Source of the DNA: Salegentibacter flavus
GTDB taxonomy: Bacteria > Bacteroidota > Bacteroidia > Flavobacteriales > Flavobacteriaceae
Assembly (NCBI RefSeq): GCF_900115145.1
Contig: NZ_FOVL01000011.1
Span: 62,001-126,000 of the forward strand
DNA: 64,000 nt
Direction: 5' to 3'
This document shows, piece after piece, positions 59,887-64,000 of the stretch. A program made the translations under genes and the position numbers. Within the stretch, counting starts at the first letter, position 1, and each line of letters starts with the position of its first letter. Under the pieces are notes generated by a model, which saw nothing but the letters and a program-made list of their open reading frames with translations, did not search any database and was not told where the DNA came from.

Positions 59887-60168
59887 AATAAAAGAACTTT
59901 AGTGATTACAGATTTTTAAGCTCTTTAAAATTAAGATATTACAAACATTCAAAACAAGGGTGATTTCACCCTAATTTACTGTATTTCAGTTTTTTAACTT
60001 TTGTTCAGCATTTATTTCAGAAATTGTCACCTGAGAAATATTCATAGCATATAAGGCAGTTCTATATGCGTATTGAAAGAATTATAGAGTACTCATCTTT
60101 TTTATAAACGGAATTTGATTCACGAACATCAACCAATTCAATTTTTGAAAGCTCATCATGAAATTACT
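59887..60168. other. AT-rich gap upstream of the lipoprotein
   Basis: No gene. It contains a 7-bp inverted repeat AGGGTGA-TT-TCACCCT (59957-59972), ~75 bp before the lipoprotein ATG, which could be an operator. Confidence 0.4.
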
Positions 60169-60418
60169 TTAATTCTTCTTATGAAAGTTTAATGTCCAAG
60201 CGACAAGCTCTTCTTCAAGGTTATGAAGCTTAATGATTCCGGAGATAGGAACTATAAAAGGTATATGAGCTAGTAATCCGGCAAAAAAGAATGTACCGAG
60301 CATTCTCTCTTTTTGCACAGATTCGAATAAGAAAAAGAAGGTCTATATTATTTTTTATGGCTTCCGGGGTGAAATTGTCTATTTCAGCAAATCCTGATTC
60401 TTCTGCAAACCTGCTGTT
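60169..60418 (-). pseudogene. Decayed remnant of a membrane protein gene
   Basis: On the minus strand a frame open from 60418 reads RFAEESGFAEIDNFTPEAI and a following KNNIDLLFLI, then loses continuity near 60320-60345. The next frame resumes with FESVQKERMLGTFFFAGLL, AHIPFIVPISGIIKLHN and EEELVAWTLNFHKK before a stop at 60169. The two halves read as one plausible C-terminal membrane segment joined by a -1/+1 frameshift. No start codon or upstream body is preserved, so this looks like the tail of an eroded gene. I do not recognise the family. Confidence 0.35.
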
Positions 60419-60505
60419 TCATTAAATTTATCGGTTAAAAAACCTCTGCAGACGCTTGCACTTCCCTGATTAGTGTTGACCGGTTTTAATATTTTTCCAA
60501 CAAGC

Positions 60506-61861
60506 TTAACGGGCAACCGGAAATTCAAGTCGTATGGTAGCTCCAGCTTCCCTGTTTTGAAATACTTGGATCTTTCCGCCATGTAAAGTCATGATCTGCT
60601 TACAGAGACTCAATCCAATGCCACTCCCTGTTTCTTTGGTGGTAAAAAAAGGAACAAAGATCTGGTCCATGACCTCAGGAGTAATACCCGTACCGTTGTC
60701 CACTATCCTGATAAAGGTCCTACGATCGGGTTTTTCTTCTGCTATCACGTCAACGACAGCATCTTTCGTTCCTTTGCAGGCTTCCACTGCATTCAGGATA
60801 ACATTGATCAATACCTGCTCCAAAAGATAGGAATCTGCTGTGATTTCAAGGTCTTTCTGACTCATTTTATACCTTAATCTAACCTTCTTGTCATTGATCA
60901 AGGATTTCATTAGGTGTTCAATATTTCTGAAGAGTTCAATAACCGGGATCTTTTCGGGATTGAGGCTGATAACTTTATTCAGGCTACGGTAGGTTTTGGC
61001 GAACTTCATAAGTCCTTCACTGCGTTTCTCGATACTTCGGAGACCCGCATCCAAATCTTCGATCTCGAGGTCAACTGTTTCGGGATCATTTTGAAAGGCC
61101 TGTACCTGCAACTTAAGTGTATTTGCGAGGGAGGAGATGGGCGCGATGGAATTCATGATCTCATGGGTCATTACACTCAACAACTTTTTCCAGGCATCAG
61201 ATTCGGTTTGGTTCAGGGTGGCTTCAATATTATGAATCACCACAAGCTTATAGGAAAACTCCCCGATATCGAACAAACTGTTGGAAAGTAAAACTTTCAC
61301 GTTTTCCTCGTGAACCTTTAGTTCCACCGTCGCGGGTTTCTCATAGAAATTTTCAAAAAGAAGATCAAAAACTCCATGATTTCTAGCCTTTATAAAACGA
61401 ACATTCTTAAAGGAAGGAAAACCCAGGATATCCTGGAAAGAATCATTCACCCACAGCACAGATCCACTATTAACTTCATAGGCTAAAAGTCCGATATCCA
61501 CCATTTCAAGGATCTTCTGCAGGTACAGGTACTGAGCCTCCTTTTCTGAATTCATTTTCCTCACCACTTCATTGACTGTATTAAAACCCCTGTACAATCT
61601 TTGAATATCGGTTGTTTTTTTGTCCTCTACATATTGCCGGGAAAAGTCCCGGTATTTGACCGCTTCAAAGAAATCATCCATCACTTCAAACCTCTTTCTC
61701 AAAAACCTGAAAAGTTCATAAAGGGAAACTATACAGGCGAATAAAATTATTGCGCTGTAGGTCCACTTTCCGGAAAGTGCGAAAAAGACAGTCAAAGTCA
61801 AAAAACCTGCCAGGATCAGAATCCTAAGGAGGATGCTAGTATGGTAAGTCCTAAAGGTCAT
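60506..61861 (-). CDS. NtrY-like membrane sensor histidine kinase
   Basis: A 451-residue kinase with two transmembrane segments (~9-29 and 34-52), a HAMP-like segment, a PAS-type domain (~110-215) and the kinase core: H233 in SVMTHEIMNSIAPI, N-box VILNAVEACKGTKD, G1 DNGTGITPEVMD, F-box FFTTKETGSG and G2 GIGLSLCKQI. The H-box (THEIMNSI) and architecture are typical of NtrY-type partners of sigma-54 activators. It overlaps its regulator gene by 11 bases. Upstream on the minus strand lies the regulator, downstream a gene remnant. Confidence 0.9.
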   Translation of the reverse strand: MTFRTYHTSILLRILILAGFLTLTVFFALSGKWTYSAIILFACIVSLYELFRFLRKRFEVMDDFFEAVKYRDFSRQYVEDKKTTDIQRLYRGFNTVNEVVRKMNSEKEAQYLYLQKILEMVDIGLLAYEVNSGSVLWVNDSFQDILGFPSFKNVRFIKARNHGVFDLLFENFYEKPATVELKVHEENVKVLLSNSLFDIGEFSYKLVVIHNIEATLNQTESDAWKKLLSVMTHEIMNSIAPISSLANTLKLQVQAFQNDPETVDLEIEDLDAGLRSIEKRSEGLMKFAKTYRSLNKVISLNPEKIPVIELFRNIEHLMKSLINDKKVRLRYKMSQKDLEITADSYLLEQVLINVILNAVEACKGTKDAVVDVIAEEKPDRRTFIRIVDNGTGITPEVMDQIFVPFFTTKETGSGIGLSLCKQIMTLHGGKIQVFQNREAGATIRLEFPVAR

Positions 61862-63197
61862 ATTTCTCCAGTCTCCTGTACAGTGCCGTACGGGTTATCC
61901 CAAGCTCCTTAGCCGATCTGGAAATATTCCCTTTGTTCTTATCGATCACCTTCAGAATAGTATTCTTTTCAACGGTTTCCAATCGCAGGTCATTCATTTT
62001 CTCCTTTTGTACCGCATTTTCAATAGCTGAAAAGGAAAGATCTTCTGCATTGAGAATATTAGTTTCCGCCATAATCACAGCCCTTTCGATCATAAATTGC
62101 AGTTCCCGGACATTGCCGGGAAAAGGATGGGATTTCAGCTTTTTCCAAAAATCGGTTTCAATTTGAAAAGGTCCTTTTGAATATTTTCCAGAATAAAGAT
62201 CAAGAAAATGTCGGGTCAGTAGCGTGATATCAGTGCCTCGTCTCCGCAACGGAGGAATGATCAAGTCAACTGTATTGATGCGGTAAATAAGATCTTTTCG
62301 GAATTTTTCCTCATCGGAGAGCTCCGAAATATGGAGATTGGTCGCACAAATCAATCGAATATCAATCGGAATAATCTCGTTGGATCCCAGCGGGGTGATA
62401 TATCTGTTCTGTAAGACTGTGAGTAAACGCGCCTGCTGCCTCAGACTTATATTCCCGATCTCATCGAGAAAAAGTGTGCCGCCCTGGGCTGCCTCAAAAC
62501 GTCCTTGCCGGTCCTCTCGGGCATCGGTAAAGGCCCCTTTTTTATAACCGAACAATTCACTTTCAAACAAACTGGAGGTTAGAGCGCCCACATCCACTTT
62601 TACGAACGGCTTATCTTTTCTGTTTGAATTTTCATGAATGGCTCTGGCGATAAGATCCTTTCCAGTTCCATTCTCCCCAAGAATAAGAATATTGGCATCT
62701 GTAGGTGCCACTTTTTTTATCTTTGAAAATACGGCCTGGATTTCGTCACTCTCCCCAATGATCTTACCTCCTTCTACTACGGATTTTATTTTTTCCTGGC
62801 CCGGGGTTTTACGCTTGCGCAGCACCTCGGTTACCGAGTCTATCATCTTTTCGTTTTTCCAGGGTTTAACGATAAAATCTGAAGCACCCTCCTTCAGAGA
62901 ACGAATAGCTACATCTATATCTCCATAGGCAGTGATGAGAATTACACTGGTTTCAGGGGAAAGTTCCCTGATTTTGTTTAACCAGAAAATACCTTCATTT
63001 CCAGTATTGATGAGTCCGTTGAAGTTCATATCAAGGATGACCGTGTCGAATTTATTTTCCGATACAAGACCCGGAAGGTTGCCGGGATTTTTTTCCACAA
63101 CGACTTCTGCAACAAGCGGCTTTAAAAGAAGTCTTAAAGCTGTAAGCACGTCGACATCATCATCGATCACCAATATTTTTGATTTCCGGAGCTGCAT
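61851..63197 (-). CDS. NtrC-family sigma-54-dependent response regulator
   Basis: A 448-residue activator: receiver domain with phospho-acceptor D56 and K111, AAA+ ATPase with Walker A GENGTGKD (174-181), Walker B region ending TLFLDEIGNI, and the sigma-54 contact loop reading GAFTDA (221-226) instead of the textbook GAFTGA, then a Fis-type helix-turn-helix (GNISRSAKELGITRTALYRRL) at the end. It pairs with the NtrY-like kinase. Its divergent neighbour at 63403, preceded by tandem repeats and a -24/-12-like element, is the predicted target. GAFTDA occurs in other Bacteroidota NtrC proteins as I recall, so activity is still expected. Confidence 0.93.
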   Translation of the reverse strand: MQLRKSKILVIDDDVDVLTALRLLLKPLVAEVVVEKNPGNLPGLVSENKFDTVILDMNFNGLINTGNEGIFWLNKIRELSPETSVILITAYGDIDVAIRSLKEGASDFIVKPWKNEKMIDSVTEVLRKRKTPGQEKIKSVVEGGKIIGESDEIQAVFSKIKKVAPTDANILILGENGTGKDLIARAIHENSNRKDKPFVKVDVGALTSSLFESELFGYKKGAFTDAREDRQGRFEAAQGGTLFLDEIGNISLRQQARLLTVLQNRYITPLGSNEIIPIDIRLICATNLHISELSDEEKFRKDLIYRINTVDLIIPPLRRRGTDITLLTRHFLDLYSGKYSKGPFQIETDFWKKLKSHPFPGNVRELQFMIERAVIMAETNILNAEDLSFSAIENAVQKEKMNDLRLETVEKNTILKVIDKNKGNISRSAKELGITRTALYRRLEKYDL

Positions 63198-63278
63198 AAA
63201 TACAATATTAACATATTTTTTGATGCTTCCGGATAATTACTAACAAGAAAATGAATCTTTACAAAATTGTATTAAAGC

Positions 63279-63375
63279 CGAACACAAGCTGTATCAAAAT
63301 CGAACACTGTTGTTTAATGCTTTTTATCTAAAGCATTGAAAAGTAGGTACATACGTTTTTGGCACCATCTTGAAT
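63279..63375 (+). promoter_or_regulatory. Candidate sigma-54 promoter with tandem upstream sites
   Basis: CGAACAC occurs at 63279-63285 and again at 63301-63307, 22 bp apart, as a tandem enhancer would. TGGCAC at 63360-63365 matches the -24 half of a sigma-54 promoter, and TTGAA (63370-63374) resembles the -12 half, though the spacing is 1 bp short and GC is replaced. The ATG of the adaptor gene is at 63403. The divergent NtrC-type gene makes this arrangement credible. Confidence 0.4.
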
Positions 63376-63402
63376 TACATAAAAGAAGAAATAATTAAAC
63401 TC

Positions 63403-64000
63403 ATGGACATACATCTCGAAAAAAGACGTTTCACTCCCAAAAAAATTGGGATCATTATCGCAATAATTTTAACCCTTGCCTTACTATTCTTTGCACTTCT
63501 TTCTTCTACAGGAAATGCTACTCTTAACGTAGACAAGGAACGTATCACCATAAGTGAAGTCCAAATAGGGAATTTTCAAGAAAATATTCCGGTTAACGGG
63601 GTAGTACTTCCTGTCAAGACAATTTATCTGGACGCGATGGAAGGTGGAAGAGTAGAAGAAAAATTCGCTGAAGACGGGGCGATGATGAAAAAAGGTGATC
63701 CTATTATCAAATTATCGAATACCGATCTTGAATTGAGCCTGGTAAATCAGGAAACAGCGGTTTACAACCTTCTTACTCAAATGCAGATCTCCCAGAATGC
63801 AGCCAGACAAAATACCATCAACAAAAGGAATAACCTTACTGATGTTGAAAACAGCCTTGTGGAAGCCCAAAGAAAATATGAACTGAACAAGAAGCTCTAT
63901 GAAAAAGGGGCTGTAGGGAAACAGGATTATCTGGAAACTGAGAACAATTACAACTATCAGAAAGAAAAGTTTCAGCTAGCCAAAGAAGTACTGGCACAGG
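63403..64000 (+). CDS. HlyD/RND-type efflux periplasmic adaptor, N-terminal part
   Basis: The frame runs open to the right edge, so only the first ~199 residues are present. It has a short cytoplasmic start, one transmembrane anchor (~14-34: IGIIIAIILTLALLFFALL), a biotinyl-lipoyl-like segment (IYLDAMEGGRVEEKF.. EDGAMMKKGDPIIKLSNTDLEL in pieces) and then a coiled coil (~120-199) with ENSLVEAQRKYELNKKLYEKG. This is the membrane-fusion protein of tripartite efflux systems; the transporter and outer-membrane genes are expected just downstream. It is divergent from the NtrY/NtrC pair and probably controlled by it. Confidence 0.85.
   Translation, partial: MDIHLEKRRFTPKKIGIIIAIILTLALLFFALLSSTGNATLNVDKERITISEVQIGNFQENIPVNGVVLPVKTIYLDAMEGGRVEEKFAEDGAMMKKGDPIIKLSNTDLELSLVNQETAVYNLLTQMQISQNAARQNTINKRNNLTDVENSLVEAQRKYELNKKLYEKGAVGKQDYLETENNYNYQKEKFQLAKEVLAQ

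Noticed and set aside
60379-60582. A 67-codon minus-strand frame between the remnant and the histidine kinase
   Set aside because: Most of it overlaps the kinase 3' end in another frame; the more coherent protein-like sequence in this region lies in other frames (the remnant at 60169-60418).
63360-63375. A textbook sigma-54 promoter upstream of the efflux adaptor
   Set aside because: Only the -24 half is a good match; the -12 half lacks GC and the spacing is 1 bp short. Kept as a weak candidate instead.
1-64000. CRISPR arrays, prophage, transposases, integrases, toxin-antitoxin pairs or defence islands
   Set aside because: Looked for and not seen: no spaced direct-repeat array, no recombinase or phage structural genes.

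Overview
The window is chromosomal DNA from a member of the Bacteroidota, almost certainly a marine-type Flavobacteriaceae (Gramella/Zunongwangia/Salegentibacter-like; this placement is inference from protein style, not a computed phylogeny). Supporting signs are promoters of the Bacteroidota form TTTG-N19-TAnnTTTG (exact upstream of the tRNA-Gln and of rplM), the scarcity of Shine-Dalgarno sequences, a TonB-dependent receptor with a carboxypeptidase-like N-domain, a type 9 secretion (T9SS) sorting domain, many short-signal lipoproteins, and families largely typical of the phylum (DUF4271, DUF4296, DUF2723/GT117). It is mostly core genome: no prophage, insertion sequence, integron or CRISPR array was seen.

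Layout. 1-3.8 kb: tail of glgB, a GH31 alpha-glucosidase and a PanE-type reductase. 4-9 kb: ftsX, two YceI proteins flanking an outer-membrane beta-barrel, and a CoA-transferase. 9.1-13.1 kb: a compact oxygen-response-looking island with a small membrane protein, a group III truncated globin, a tandem universal stress protein, a response regulator fused to a Crp/Fnr protein, and a PAS histidine kinase whose PAS keeps the FixL haem histidine. 13.3-24.8 kb: tRNA-Gln, a GT117 membrane enzyme, a NodB deacetylase, a cysteine-free thioredoxin, a membrane phosphoesterase, polA and two lipoproteins. 25-28 kb: rplM-rpsI, rpsB, tsf. 28-33 kb: two SDR enzymes, trmN6, a glutaryl-CoA-dehydrogenase-like enzyme, DUF3050. 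33-37.8 kb: ferredoxin / ferredoxin reductase / Nfu / Mrp iron-sulfur cluster, then an alkyltransferase-like protein, a LysE exporter and trmB. 37.8-45.7 kb: a glycosyltransferase, a PhoBR-like two-component pair, a surface lipoprotein, a TonB receptor and a mini-protein that is little more than a T9SS sorting domain. 45.7-59.9 kb: a LuxE-like ligase, tyrS, an SDR, DUF4296-pyrC-GT2, DUF4271-hemD, pckA, DUF423, a saccharopine-dehydrogenase-family enzyme with an Lrp regulator, ferritin, and two poorly characterised genes. 60-64 kb: a decayed gene remnant, an NtrY/NtrC-type pair, and a divergent HlyD-type adaptor that runs off the right edge.

The most interesting unit is at 9.1-13.1 kb. The kinase and fused regulator look like FixL plus FixJ and FixK condensed into two genes. 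Two nearby promoters (upstream of the small membrane protein/globin pair and of the stress protein) each carry a TGAC-N4-GTCA palindrome centred exactly 29.5 bp before a TAnnTTTA -7 element. That is the geometry of an activator-dependent promoter with the site near -41.5. A third identical 12-mer lies upstream of rplM. A second coherent theme is the PhoBR-like / lipoprotein / TonB receptor / T9SS mini-protein locus, with tandem repeats over the -33 region of its first promoter.
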